NCBI GenBank assembly: GCA_028023455.1
Contig: JAQFVV010012396.1
Location: 4,621,656-4,685,655, forward strand
Origin: Epiperipatus broadwayi
Lineage: Eukaryota > Onychophora > Udeonychophora > Euonychophora > Peripatidae
Length of the DNA: 64,000 nucleotides
Direction of reading: 5' to 3'
Shown here piece by piece: positions 12,651 to 25,904 of this stretch. Position 1 is the first letter of the stretch, and every line of letters starts with the position of its first letter. The notes beneath the pieces are model-generated. The model saw only the letters and a program-made list of their open reading frames with translations, ran no database searches and had not been told where the DNA came from. Made by a program: the position numbers and the translations under genes.

Positions 12651-13572
12651 TAATTCTTATAATATTTATTTTATTTTATACTGATTCTCTCATGCACATT
12701 TTATATTTGATTATGACTATTCATTGACAATCTAATTAAAATGATTGTGATATTCAGTGAAGATGATAATGATTTGCCACCTCTCCACTATGCACCTTTA
12801 TTTATTCCATTACAATTGCCTAATATAAAATTGAATTTTTGTTATGATTGTTTTTATATATTATCATGACATGTTTCATACAGTGTTTATATGCATCATC
12901 TTATTCCTTAATGGTAACATTCAAGGCAGTTCAATGATTTTTTTTTTATATTTCATTTTAATTTTTAGTTATATTAATGGCATCGATTTGATATTAAGTA
13001 AATATTTATAAATTTAAATTTTGTACAATCTAGGTATGAAAGCAAATGGGCAATCATAATATAATAAGACTGAATTAAAGGTCTATAGGGAATAAGAGTT
13101 TAATATGATTGTGCAAAATATTACCCTTTTTGTAATAAGCATAAAGCAAGATTGTGGGATATTTCATTTACATATTACCATAGTCTATTCAAAATGTCAT
13201 TTAATGCTTATTTATTGCATTATGTAAAAAATAAAGAATATCAATTGTATACTTTATATTGTTATTAAAAATAAAGAAATTTGTATACAAAATTTTAAAG
13301 ACTGTATCTATATATCTTTAAGAGTTAGAAGAAGGACACTAAAGAAGCAGTTAAAAGATTATACAGCTCAGTTTGTTTAATGATAAGACATTCTGATAGT
13401 ATAATGGTCAAAATAAATGGACAATAGCAAAACCACACTAAGGTGATTTATACAATGACAATGCATTCCAACCCCACATAATACTGCATTTTAATTAGCT
13501 CATTGATCAGAGAGAGGGAGACTCTTAAAACTAAATCATAATGATATTATTCCATTTGTGGCAAAAAAAAAA

Positions 13573-13575
<3 letters not shown>
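12651..13575. other. AT-rich DNA without recognisable genes
   Basis: No coding sequence or repeat boundary is visible. It may include degraded downstream parts of the gypsy fragment. Confidence 0.45.

Positions 13576-13666
<91 letters not shown>
13576..13666. repeat. (AT)n microsatellite, about 90 bp
   Basis: A pure TA dinucleotide array, preceded by a run of 10 A and followed by unique sequence. Confidence 0.98.
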
Positions 13667-13667
<1 letters not shown>

Positions 13668-13829
13668 TTTATTAGTAATACAATTACAAACAAAAGAAAT
13701 AAATATGGCTTAATTTGTTGCTAGACTCATTGGATATAGCATTAAGTAACATTTAATTCATAATTGTATATATACAAGTAATTTCAGTACACACAAATAT
13801 ATATTTTGGATGATAGATTTGATGATCTC

Positions 13830-14470
13830 TAAGTTAGATATCCTTTAAGCAGACCCTTGATACTAAATTAAGCATACAAAAAAAACGTGAATTAAATCTA
13901 AGTAATCTGGTTAAAATAGATGACTGCATAGTTATCATAATCATGATCACCAATGCCTAAATATCAGGCTTTAACATACATAAAGAAGGCAGTACTGGGT
14001 TGCAAAAGTAATAAACAATCCAATGACAAGATAGACTGGAATATGCTCACCTCCACAAGGTCATACTCAAGTCTCTATGAAATAAATGGATTATGGTAGA
14101 AAGGAATGAGCACCTTATCTATAATCATTAATAAATCTCACTAACAGGCAAAAATAATCCATTGCCCAATTAGTGATAAAAAATGAAGGTCCTCCAGATC
14201 TAAAGTAAGAGAAATATCCCTGCATTTGCGTGGATCATATTCAAAAGGGACTCAGCTATTCCATTTTCTCTGAAGCAGGAATGTGCGTGTTTTATAACTC
14301 ACCTAAATAAATTATTCTACATTAATGTGGAGCCTTTAACTTCCAATTAATACTATCTAAATATCTATTTACTGTAATGAGCACTATTGTATGTTTATCT
14401 GGATTTAGCTATGAGCCATTCATCACAAAATATCTTAAGTCTGCTTATGATCTGAAAAGATTTGAAAGTT
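13830..14470 (-). pseudogene. Possible LINE reverse-transcriptase remnant
   Basis: On the minus strand one frame reads FVMNGS, a stop, then LNPDKHTIVLI. This resembles the W...N.L.LNPDKTEV block of reverse transcriptases from jockey/CR1/L2-type non-LTR elements. The stretch is less AT-rich than its surroundings. I could not follow a convincing alignment beyond this block, so the assignment is weak; an unknown unique sequence is the alternative. Confidence 0.3.
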
Positions 14471-14512
14471 GACCCAACTTAAAATTATACTAAATCATAC
14501 AATACTCATGCA

Positions 14513-14777
<265 letters not shown>

Positions 14778-16565
14778 GAATTAAAGCTACTATCAACTAT
14801 GATATTCATCGTTGCTTTAATACATTGTGAAAGCTCTTTGTATGATATCTGATCAAAATGCATTCAGAAAACTCTGTTTTCTCAGCTGCAGCATATATAG
14901 ATTTTCTCCCCAAATTGATAGATCTTTTTATATACTTTTGTATTTCAAGAGAATTTATTTTTACAGATAACGTTGTTAATGACTATTAAAATCTCAAGGC
15001 TACATGGAATATGAATTTTTAAATAAGTAAATTATATTTTAAATTTAAATAACCAATTATCATAATCCATTATTCTTTCACACGCATGTAATCATTTTTC
15101 ATCAGTATATTAGATAAAATAAAGATTTTTTATGATAGATTAACTTTTTGTTTAAAAGTTTAATAATCATTATATATATACATTAAACATCGATAATGAT
15201 AAATCATTTATATTGTTCTTTTTATTACTTTTCAAATAGTCAATACACATTTTTGCCACCATTATTTTAATATTATTTTTTTTGCTTGGCTTCATGTTAT
15301 TGATCTGATTTTCATTACTGGTTGAAAAAAGTCATCTACGGAATCCATTAGTTAAAACATGAACACAATTCAACAAATAGCAAAGTCACATGATAAAACA
15401 GTTCTATCTAATTGAATGTTCATGTTTATGATTAATGCCAAGTATTATTTAGGAAATATAAATTAAAAAACAATAATCAAAAGTGAAGAGTCGAGCTGGG
15501 CTGGAAATTTAAGCAGCATTGCAGCAAATGATTTAATAATAAACTGATATTAAATTTTCCCCCTTTCATTGCGAATGAAAATGAAATAATAAATATTAGT
15601 CAACAAAGTAATCATGACTTGTGTTTTAAACAATGCGCCCATCGAACTGAAAAACTATTTTTCTGAACTGAAAAACTATTATTCGTGTGAGTTTTTTATT
15701 AGTACTATTAATTGTGATTTTACATCTAAATTTTTTAATTTAAAAAATATTGTCGGTTACACAATATAAAAAAAACAATGGTTTGTTTAACTTCGATGCA
15801 TAAAATAAAATATCATAAGGCGTGACAAATTAACTACGACTGTGCAAAAAGACAGAGCAAAACTCAAATATTTAATTATTCAAAAAGTCATATAATATTA
15901 GTTTATCGAAAATGGCAAGGTTGAGTTTGAATTTAGTAATAGTTTGTTTTTCAGTTCATCACTCAATCATTTCTGTAAACTGCATTGGACTATATTCTAC
16001 TTAGAACATCTAAATACATAATTCTTTAGTGCATTCTGCTTTTTCATCTTCTTAAAAATAAATGCAAATATATATAAATATCTGAAAATAATTTTGCAGC
16101 AAATTATTGAATAGTCATTAAATAAACATTTAGTTTAGCAATGAAATAGATATGTGAATATAATATTGGATTATAAAACAATTTTAAAATCATTTATTAA
16201 ATGTCATTAATGATAAAAGCAATTACTTAGCTTTTTGATCATCTTAATAAATAAAATACTCATTTCTGACTGACTAATATCAAAATAGCGGCCAATGATA
16301 TTAAAATAATTTGTCAAGAGACTTAAAACATTTAATGGCTTTTGTAAAAAAAAAAAAACCTATAAAAATGCAATATATCCAGCCAGGGTGCATATTTGGA
16401 AACATTTTAATAATGTGAAAATCTGATTTAAAGATTATACAATAGCTTTAAAAAAAGATGCCAAAATAAATTTAACTAAATGGTATAGTTATACTTTATT
16501 CTCATTGATGATGGTCAAATATTATCAGTAACATGAAAAATTAATCTCATTACCTATAACATAAT
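14778..16565. other. AT-rich DNA without recognisable genes
   Basis: No frame with coding character is seen. A short direct repeat of ACTGAAAAACTATT occurs near 15645 and 15667. Confidence 0.5.
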
Positions 16566-16640
16566 TCACAGTACAATAGTTGCACCTCCTACCATTTTTG
16601 ACCTGGGATCGAATCCAAACAGAAAAACCAACTCAGATAA
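16566..16640 (-). repeat. tRNA-derived SINE fragment (B-box region)
   Basis: On the minus strand the segment contains GGATTCGATCCCAGG (positions 16602-16616 on the plus strand), close to the RNA polymerase III B-box consensus. A convincing A box was not found at the expected distance upstream, so this is at best a truncated copy. Confidence 0.4.
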
Positions 16641-16904
16641 TATTCCATAGTGAATATCATATGAATATATAACTATTTTGGATAAAAGAAGGATATGTAA
16701 ATACCCACTACTCAACATATAGCAAGTTTTTGTGAGTACTGTCTTCTTTTCATTATTTCTATATGAAGGTCTAATGTAGAGACACGCATTTTGCAGTGGT
16801 CTATATAATGTTTGGCGTTTTTGGTAGAATAAACGCTCAAGTTTTTTAACTTGCATTTTTGTTTATCATATATATATATATATATATAGTGTTGCAAGAT
16901 TTAT

Positions 16905-17600
16905 CAGATGAAAGTAAGAAAGTAGGGCTAAAGTGTTAAAAAGACTAAAGTAATGTTCAATAAATTTTCTTAAAAGATGAAAGTAAAGATTGATTATGAT
17001 GAGTTAGAAGAAGTTAACAACTACAAATATGTTGGTCAGATTATTATTTTAGATAGAAATATAATGGATAAAATTAATCATAGAATTAAACTTGGTTGGA
17101 GTGCTTTAGTTAGAAATAATTTAATATTAAAAGGAAACATACCTATGTGTTTTAAAAGAAAGATTTTTAATAAATGTGTTTTACTAGTTCTTATTGAGAC
17201 TTGGACACTTAATAGAAGTGCAATACAGAAACTTCATACAACTCAAAGAAGTATGGAGAGATGCATATTACAAGTAACAAGAAAAGATCGAAAATGCAAT
17301 ACATGGGTAAGAGAACAAAGAGGTGGACATCATTGAAAAAATTAAAAGGTTGAAGTGGAGTTGGGGTGGACATAGTGCTATAAGAGATGATAATAGATGG
17401 ACAAATAAAATCTTAAGCCAGATTCCAAGAGATTGTAAAAGACCCAGAAAGAAACCACATGTGAGATGGATGGATGAAATAAAGTGTACAAGTGTGACAT
17501 AGAGAAGAGAGGCTAAAGATCAGATAAAAAAGATTAAACTTGGAGAGATCTTTAACCTGCAGTGGATTGATAATCACTGATATGATGATGATGATGATAT
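16905..17600 (+). pseudogene. RTE-type LINE 3' end (RT C-terminal region)
   Basis: Frames in order encode KTKVMFNKFS, then the open frame at 16977-17336 with DYDELEEVNNYKYVGQIII, INHRIKLGWSALVRNNLILK, ETWTLNRSAIQKLHTTQRSM and ERCILQVTRKDRK. After a frame change come IEKIKRLKWSWGGH, DDNRW, PRKKPHVRWMDEIK and LGEIFNLQWID. This is the familiar region after the reverse-transcriptase core of arthropod RTE-like LINEs. A stop and then a short TGATGATGATGATGAT tail end the unit, a typical simple-repeat 3' end for this type. The copy is 5'-truncated and broken by at least one frameshift and internal stops, so it is inactive. A second tail, in reverse, lies at 28776-28845. Confidence 0.85.
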
Positions 17601-18611
17601 ATGACTTTGTAATCTTAATGTTTAAATAGAAATAAAATTCTACTTTGATAATTTAATGTATCTAGAATAAAAATAATAATAATAATAAAAAGAAACTATA
17701 TATTCAAATATTGTAAATAATGTAAATTAATTTTAAATAAAAATTTATGGTATTTAATTATTTTAGTTTGCATTTAAAAAAATGAAAACCACATGAACTT
17801 ATTGTGTAAAAAATAACTGCTGTCTCTGTATTTCACTTCTCACAATATATATTATTTTTATAGCTACCATTAATATAGTTTTATAATCACCATCATCCTC
17901 ATTAACAATAAAATCCACTTAACAATGAGAAAAAATTACTAACAAGAAAAAATGATGATGAGGGACAAAAGTTAAATATTACTTTTGTGGTGACTACAAA
18001 CCTACATGCTGATTTCTATTGGATTTTACAGCAAACTATTTTATTATATCAAGTTTTTAATGGCTTTTCTAATTTTAGCTCACCATTATATTTTATGTAT
18101 ACTAATATTCTTTCAATAAAATCAATCATTATTGCAAGTCTCTAGAGAATTTTTAAAATATTTTTATAATATGAGGTCAACTTTCTCATCACACACTAAA
18201 TCCAATGAAGGTATGTTTTAATAATTAAAAATATCACATCTGGCAAGCCAAAAACATCCAATCAAAGTGGTGATTTTTCATTATACTTTCAAAATAATAC
18301 AGAAAACTTCAAATATTTATTTCCAATTTATTTATCACATATTAATAGTGAATCTTTTCTATTTTCACATAATAAATTTATCAGAATAAATTATCTAGTC
18401 TTAAGTAAATAAATAAAAACTTCCTAATTTATTTGTTTATTTTACTAATTTAGATGAAGTAGATATAAAAAATATTAGGATATATGTTGTATCTTGTCTA
18501 AATTTATTTTTTTATTAAAAATCTAATATATTTAAACATATATACACTCTCAATTTAATAACTTTCCAAATTAAAAATTATTGAAGATTTTTCCTATCAA
18601 CTCACAGATAA
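17601..18611. other. AT-rich DNA without recognisable genes
   Basis: No coding sequence or named repeat seen. Confidence 0.5.
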
Positions 18612-18815
18612 AATATTTAAACATTTAGTATGTGCTCACCACCATTTTGAGTTCTAAAGACCACACAAAACTACTGTGACACTTCCAAGTGATAAATGAC
18701 ATCAAATAATCCCCACAGGGTTTCTTGGATATGTCAGCAGTGGTTTTTAGATGGTTCTTAGAACTCAAAATGGTGGTGAGAACACTCTAAATAGTAAATG
18801 TTTGTAACTTCTAAA
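18612..18815. mobile_element. Short foldback element (MITE-like), about 200 bp
   Basis: The left arm has GTGCTCACCACCATTTTGAG at about 18632 and the right arm returns its reverse complement at about 18755-18785. Outer parts also match (AACATTTA near 18620 and its inverse near 18800). It has no coding capacity. The left arm and centre correspond to the inverted segment 23180-23290, so this is a repeat family rather than a chance palindrome. Confidence 0.7.
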
Positions 18816-19059
18816 ATATGAATGTTATTAAATAATGACGTTGCAAAGTGTCAGAGTATGTGGGGGGGGGGAGGATGGTTTTGGCCAGTGCAAATGACCA
18901 GAGTATATGGGAAGGGGAAAGAATGCAGAAGTCTGATCAAACCAAGTTTACAATTTCCAAATATTAAAAGATTATAACTTTTAAAATATGGATTATATTA
19001 TATGCCCATATGAAGTAAAGCATATTATTTTTACTAGCTTATAATTTCTAAAATATGAA

Positions 19060-19430
19060 TTTAAAGTATTTAAACAGAAAAAATAAAGGAAAGAAAATGG
19101 ACACATATATTAATTAAAAAACCACATGTTCAATAAATGTAAAATTGATCAAACCTCATGTTGAAATAACATAAATGTTGAATAAACTTAGAAACCTTGC
19201 CAAAGTATATTAATTTTATGATTAATATATTAGTTAAAAGAATAATTGTCTAAAGTAAAGAATATTAATTTTAATATTAAAAAATAATAATAAATCAGCT
19301 TTTTCTTTACCAAAGTAAATAAGGCTGTGTGCTTAAATTCTCACATGTCTGTTATTAGCTGGCAAATGCATAAAAAGAATCTAAATGAAAAAGATTTACT
19401 CATTAATTTTTTTAAAAATGATAACACTAC
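19060..19430 (+). repeat. Dispersed repeat, forward copy
   Basis: Sequence from about 19090 to 19420 recurs in reverse orientation at about 22780-23110. Examples are GTGCTTAAATTCTCACATG near 19329 against the inverse at about 22865, and AATAATTGTCTAAAGTAAAG near 19240 against the inverse at about 22965. Family unknown. Confidence 0.65.
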
Positions 19431-19580
19431 CTACTGTCAGTAAAAAAGTTAGGATTTATAACTGTTTTACATTTAAAATTTCAACAAATTAAATTTAATA
19501 GAAATTTGTTGATTATTTGAAGTGCAAAACAGGTAGTGAATTCTAAATAAGATAAACACTAACCTTTTTACTGTCAGTAG
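19431..19580. mobile_element. Foldback element, about 150 bp
   Basis: The segment starts CTACTGTCAGTAAAAAAGTT and ends with the near-perfect inverse (AACCTTTTTACTGTCAGTAG). The arms continue imperfectly to a centre at about 19495 (CAACAAATT and AATTTGTTG). No coding capacity. It abuts the end of the preceding repeat. Confidence 0.75.
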
Positions 19581-19654
19581 TAGAATTATAATCTTTAAGA
19601 AATTGTACTGGTCAAAACATGTTTATCCATCTAATATGAGCTGGAACTCACAAA

Positions 19655-19770
19655 ATATACTTCAAAGTCAGTCCAGCCCAAGATTTAGATCAGGGACCAG
19701 CTTGGATTTGAACCCACTCTCTAAATCCCAGATCTAACACCTAATGAATAACATAATAGTGATGGCACAT
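19655..19770 (-). mobile_element. tRNA-derived SINE copy
   Basis: On the minus strand the sequence TTAGGTGTTAGATCTGGGAT is followed by GTGGGTTCAAATCCAAGC, which holds a near-consensus B box (GGTTCAAATCC). The downstream TGGTCCCTGATCTAAATC would be the SINE body. Target-site duplications were not found, so the ends are approximate. Confidence 0.5.
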
Positions 19771-20089
19771 GAGAATTAATTTTAACCCAGCCCACTAGCA
19801 AAGTGGAGAAGACAATAAAATATATATAAGCATGGCTGTACTTTTGGAAGTGGAGAAAAGATGAATTCGAACTACTCAGACAAGTTGGATAATAAAAATT
19901 AGTTTAATATAATGACAAATTATTTACATACATTTATAAATTAAGTACATTAGTATGTGCGTGAATGAGCAAGTGGTCTACCAAATAATAGATAATTATA
20001 TATTATCATTCACGCTATTATTTCTCATATGCTCTTTTATTAATTAAATAATATATACTATACATAAACACAGATCTTTGGTGGGTCCA

Positions 20090-20200
20090 ATATTAAAAAG
20101 CCAATTAATTATTAGAAAGATTTTACATAAAATTGCTATTAACACTTTGGTTTATGGTTCTGAAACATTGTGACTAACATATTACTTCAGGTAGTGTTCT
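20090..20200 (+). pseudogene. Possible LINE fragment (YGSET motif)
   Basis: One frame reads KILHKIAINTLVYGSETL followed by a stop. This resembles the LLYGSETWTL block found in the C-terminal region of several non-LTR retrotransposon proteins. Too short for family assignment. Confidence 0.3.
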
Positions 20201-20453
20201 GGGATTCATTACAGATATAAGATAAACTATTTTCACACCATTACAGTCGTGAAAATAAATAAAATATATTTGAAAACATTTGATTATATAACAAAATACT
20301 TAATGAAATGTCTTTTAATTAGCACTGGTAGAAAGAATGCTTTATTTTCCCAAGGCATATAGATACTCTTAAATACAGAAATAAGTTACAATGGTGGGAT
20401 TGTATAAGACTGAAATAAAATTAATTAATAAACTAGTAGTAGTGACACTCAGC

Positions 20454-20455
<2 letters not shown>

Positions 20456-20545
<90 letters not shown>
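20456..20545. repeat. (AT)n microsatellite, about 90 bp
   Basis: Pure AT dinucleotide array between unique flanks. Confidence 0.98.
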
Positions 20546-20547
<2 letters not shown>

Positions 20548-20671
20548 AGCAGAGGGCAATTTTAATATTAAAGCATTAAAACTCAGTCATGAAGCAAAAG
20601 AATAATAATAGGAAGAAGTTTGCAGTGCTGACATAACAGCCAAAAAATAACAGGAAAAGTCATGCTCCTGG

Positions 20672-20866
20672 ATGAAAAATGAAGTGAATAGGTATGCCAT
20701 GAACATCAGCAACATGCATCCCTTTGATACAAACAAAGTGAATAGGCATTGCATGTGCCAGACTTACGGGAATCACAGCCAGAGGCCCTTTTATATGAAC
20801 AAAGTGGATAGGCATAGCATGTGCCAAACTTACAGAAATCATAGCCAGAGGCCTTGTTATATGAAA
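20672..20866 (+). repeat. Minisatellite, units of 54, 66 and 66 bp
   Basis: Three adjacent units share AAAGTGRATAGGCATNGCATG, with the second and third also sharing ACTTAC.G.AATCA.AGCCAGAGGCC. The unit starts fall at about 20681, 20735 and 20801. The unit lengths are multiples of three and the array is open on both strands (for example MNKVDRHSMCQTYRNHSQRP on the plus strand), but there is no evidence that it is expressed. Confidence 0.85.
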
Positions 20867-21100
20867 TAAATGGTTCCGGGAAGATTAACAATCCTTAGGA
20901 CAAGGCTTGAGAAGAAATCTATGGGTTTGAACTTGTAACCCCCAGATTTAGAAGCACATATATATAAACATGAAGATAAGGTCGAATATCAGTAACGCAG
21001 TAATGATAAATGTCACTAACGACATTGAATAAGTTTTACTGCTTTAAAATAAATGACCCTTATTTGAATGCCATAATTTAGACAAATAATAAACTATGCA

Positions 21101-21101
21101 G

Positions 21102-21180
<79 letters not shown>
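21101..21180. repeat. Compound (AT)n(GA)n microsatellite
   Basis: About 55 bp of AT repeats pass directly into about 22 bp of GA repeats. Confidence 0.98.
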
Positions 21181-21181
<1 letters not shown>

Positions 21182-22779
21182 TTACCTAAATAAAATATAC
21201 GTTAAGATTTTACTTAGTAAAAGAAACATTAAGATTTACCCCCATCTCTTTTCTGTTATTTAAAATAAATCAATTCCACCTTCATTGATTTTATAATAAC
21301 TGGAATATTTAAATACTGTATTTGATATTTTAAAAGTATGGAACAATAAAAATAAAAACTAGCAGTTATATATAAAAAACATAATAAATAACTCTTTCAG
21401 AATCGAATAAATAATATTTTAAAATAAGGTTTCAGTGCATTAATTAGCTTAAGTTCTGGATTCTCCCTGGGTAAAAAATCCAGAGTTAAACAAATATATT
21501 TTTATACTAAAACAAATAAAATGTTGACTCGAAAAACAATTTGGCAAGCGTATAAATTAATAATGCATCATGTTTTAAGGGAACACTAATAAACTTAATT
21601 CATGAAAGTTTACTTTAAAAAAAGAAAAGATTTTAGAGATTCAACTCATCAGATTGCTTAAGATTGGCATATTAATAATAAAAACACACATATAAAATCA
21701 AGTAATGAATAAATAGAAATTATTGACCACACCAAAGTTAAAGAAAGTTAGAGCATATGAGAGAAAATTAGAATTATAAAAATCATTTAAAAGCAAATTA
21801 CATTTTACATAAAGTTAAATCAGTTGTGAAAGAAATCTTGATGAGATTAGTTAGGCTAGATTGACTTTTAGGTGGCAGCTTGGAAAGTTACCTTTCACCA
21901 CTTTAATAGTTCATATTAAAAGTCCAGCTCATGCATGGCAGTTCTTATGTGATAGCAAGCTTTTATTTAGCATTCCACAATTCACCATCAGGCTTTTACT
22001 TCATTTCATGGGAGCATAATGACACAGTGGTGGCAGATAATGACTCAACAAGGCCAAGAAATAAATGTGGTGGACTTACTACTACATCTTTTTAAGTTTT
22101 ACAGCAACATGTAGTATCTTAACAATACTGTTCTCTTAATAGTAGCTAATTTTCTTTTATTTAAAACTTTGGCCATTTTATACTTTGCCCAGGTATTTCT
22201 GGAATGCTTTTAATTACTTAGTTTATTGTTTTTGAATGATGAAACTGTTAGATAATCTCCAAAAATAAATTCAAATCTATTCCAGATTAGAAATAGATTT
22301 GAGAAAAAATGTTTATAATTAAAAGAAAATCTTTAATCTTAATCCCCATGTTATTTTAAGTAAAACTTTAATTAAAAATACTTTCCCCAGATTAAAACAA
22401 TAGTGTTTCTAACCCTTTAATTATTTTTAGACAATTAACAGTTGCATTGTTCCATCTTGGATTTTATAAAATACAGAGTTTAAAAAGAAAAACAAGCAAT
22501 TTAAAAAAAGTTGAAACAATGATGTATAATAAAATATTTAAAACATCAATATTTTGTTAGTAAGTTTTTGCTCCTATAATATATATATATCTGAGCCACA
22601 CCTATATACTTTAATTTAATAAAAATAATTAATAATATTTTTTTTAAAAAATGTTATTGAAACATTAAAATTTTATAACTTAGGCGTGCATCTCAAATAT
22701 ATATATATATATAACAAAAGGAGTGGGATGGGATGTAGGGTTTAAACACAGGTTAATAGATGGAGATATGAAGCTCAAT
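21181..22779. other. Gene-free stretch
   Basis: Mostly AT-rich. About 21830-22110 is less AT-rich and was examined for transposase motifs; no reliable reading could be made. Confidence 0.45.
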
Positions 22780-23300
22780 CTTAAGCTAAGATTGACTGCT
22801 TCAAAATTTAATGAATAAATCTCTCATATTCACATTTTTTATTCATCCACCAGCCAATAATGGCATGTGAAAATTTAAGCACAGAACATTGCTCACTTTT
22901 ATAAGAAAAAATATGATTTATTAATTTTTCATTAATTGTAAAATTAATATTCTTTAATTCTTTACTTTAGACAATTATTCTTTCAACTAATGTTAAGATA
23001 AAATGTGATTTATTATTAATTGTTTAATTAATATATTTTGGCAATTGTTTCCACTATTATTCAATATTTATATTATTTCAACATGTGGTTATCATTACTT
23101 CCAATTTTATATTTTGTATATTTAAGTCGTGTGATTTGATCAAGTATAATTGTATAAAATTTGATGTTAATTACGATTAAAAAATAAATAGTCACATCCT
23201 GACCATGTGTGGATCATTCAACATCATTTATTAGTTGGATGTGTCAGCAATGGTTTTAGCTGGTCTTTAGATTGCAAAATTACCATGAGCACAAACTAAT
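22780..23300 (-). repeat. Dispersed repeat, inverted copy
   Basis: In reverse orientation this stretch matches, in the same order, 18620-18740 (here 23180-23290) and 19090-19420 (here 22780-23110). The matched order shows that both parts belong to one larger repeat. The two copies stand as inverted arms roughly 4 kb apart. No coding sequence is visible in either. Confidence 0.6.
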
Positions 23301-25764
23301 TGGTACCAATTATTTTATGAATTAAAAATCATGGACATTTTATAAATTTCTGAATCAAGAAAGCTTTTAAATTTTTTTTTTACTTTTTAATTGGTTAAAT
23401 TAAAACACATGATAATACAAAAAAAGATTGTGACATAAATTGTACAAGCACCATCTCATATTGCTCCTAAGAAAAGTACTTGCTTTATATAATTATATTC
23501 CAAATTTGATATTTTTTTTAATTATAAACATTATTTCTAATAGGTATTAAAATATTTGCATAAAAATATTATAATATAAACATAAAATCACAAAAATGGG
23601 CAAATAAAATTACTTTTCTTTAGAATAACACCTGGAATCAGTTGATTTTTACTTATAATTAGTTATTATAATAAAATAAAGTTGTTTTTTATTATTATAA
23701 ACATTAGTTATATTAAGTATTGTAGTATTTGTCTAAAAATGTAGAAAAAAGTAATGATAATTTGAAACAGTTGAAAAAAATATACTTCCTTTTAAATTAC
23801 AAGTATTATGAGATACTGCTAAAATCAAAAAGGAGAGTGCAAAACCTATACTATATGCTCTAAATTCAAATTATTTTGATTTTTTCCAAAACAGAAGACA
23901 AACTTTAGAAAGTTACTGAAATGGAAATCTGCTCAATTAAAAAAAATATATGAAATTAAATCATTTAAAATTTTATAACAGTTTCACACAATATTGTGGC
24001 TGTTTCAGATTATACTTTTTTATGAAGTCATATCTGTAAATGGCTTTTTTAAAAATAGAGAAAAAATGAATTTAGTATACATTTTTGTTCAACATCAATT
24101 TTTATTTCAAATGTCTTAGATTTTTTACTGCCAGTAATAACACTTTCTGCCAAAATATCAAATAGTATCTGTATAATATGATCTACTAGTTAGAATCACA
24201 TAATGTCACCTTCATAATTAATTGACTCAAATTTCTTGTCTAAAACAATAAAATCACTATATAAGTTACACTATTACTCATAGCACAATAACTATTTACA
24301 CCTCTAAACATCATTCATGATCATTGATCATGCAGTAAGTCATTCACCAATTTTAAAGTAGTCCCATAAATGTATAAAAAGTGTTATATTTTTATAAAAA
24401 TAAAAATATTTGAGAGATTTTAAAACTTTGTCTAAAACAGTGAAACATCAATTTGTTTAAATTTTAATATAGATTTTATTAAGATATTCTGAAATATATA
24501 ATATCCTTAAAATTTCATTATGTCTTAATCTACATTAATTTAATATTTTTTATTATATGTAACACTAAATCCAAAATCAAGACTTTTATAAACTTTAGGA
24601 AAAAGTTATTAGAGAGTTATAAAGTCATCTGATACAGATTCAATAACATCAGCGAAGGGCTATGTCTAAAATCTATCTCAATAAATACTTTAATCCAATA
24701 ATAAAAAGTGTAGTATTTTATAAAAGTCTTATTATTTTTTTTATTATCAGACTAAATGATTAATCTTCAAACATTTTAAAACAATATAAACTTTTTATAA
24801 TTACAAGTATTTGTAATTCAAAACATTTACTATGTCAGTAGTTATGAACCATAAAGTGAATAAAATAAATGCATAACTAACATAAAACTAACATATTGTT
24901 GACAGAAAAGAAGAAAATACATTTTTCAAAAATTAAACAATATAAATTCATACAAGATTTAAATCATTTCTTATGCCTAAAACCAACATTATGTCTATGA
25001 GGTTTCAACTGGACCACTGTATTACATGGTATAGAAACCCTATTTCTAAAAAAAAAAAGTTTTGAAAAAAACTTTTGTAATTTAAAAAAATATGAACTGC
25101 ACAAAAAAAATTACCAAAAAATTAAAACACAATTAATAATTAGCTTTGAACAAATATATCACTTTTCCCTTAATTTACAATTTTCAATGTTTTGAAATAT
25201 ATTCAATTTCTGCAGATAAAAATATATATAGTTCTCCAGGTGATACAAATATATATCTGGAAATATTATAAAAGAAAAATTTTTTGTTGGTATTATGAAA
25301 AGAATTTATAGAAATAACCATTGTTCTAAAAAAAAAATCATTCTGTAAAACTCTTAGCACCCAAAGTGATTGGAAAACCATTGAATTTATTCATTAACCC
25401 AAACAAAATTTTGGACATTCTGTAAATTTTTTTGCCATTGTCTCATCAATCTGAATAGTATGAAGCTTAAATTTAATTGTAATAATTATTATCAATTTTA
25501 TATCTATATGACTTCTTAATAGGTATAAGTTTTCTCAATTATTAAATAAATTGATTTTTTGCATTCAGATAATCTAATAAATAATAGCATTTGATGTTTT
25601 TTTCTGTGCTAGTTTGTTTGATAAAATAAGCATTTTTTATTAAAAAATGAATAAAATGTAGTATAAATTATCAATTCTGGCATGATTAAGTAATATAATA
25701 TACTTACATGATGTCCCACAATCTTTTAATGCACGTATACAAAATTTCAGGAAAATTGTCAAGT
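23301..25764. other. AT-rich DNA without recognisable genes
   Basis: No gene or structured repeat recognised. A 65-codon minus-strand frame at 25184-25381 has no recognisable motif. Confidence 0.5.
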
Positions 25765-25845
25765 TGCATCAATGTTTGAAAATATGATTTAAATAAAAAT
25801 GAAATGTTTTACATTTATTTAAACATTTTCAAACTTCAATGAATT
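25765..25845. repeat. Imperfect palindrome
   Basis: Sequence around AATGTTTGAAAATATGATTT is mirrored by ACATTTATTTAAACATTTTC and on to CAAACTT, giving imperfect arms of about 35 bp centred near 25803. Confidence 0.5.
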
Positions 25846-25904
25846 TTAAAAATAATAACTAAATAAGTTTGTTTTTAGAAAGGTCTAATCAATTAAATAA
25901 GTTT

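Noticed and set aside
21830-22130. Possible mariner-like transposase remnant
   Set aside because: Short hints only, in conflicting frames; no catalytic D motif or terminal repeats could be identified.
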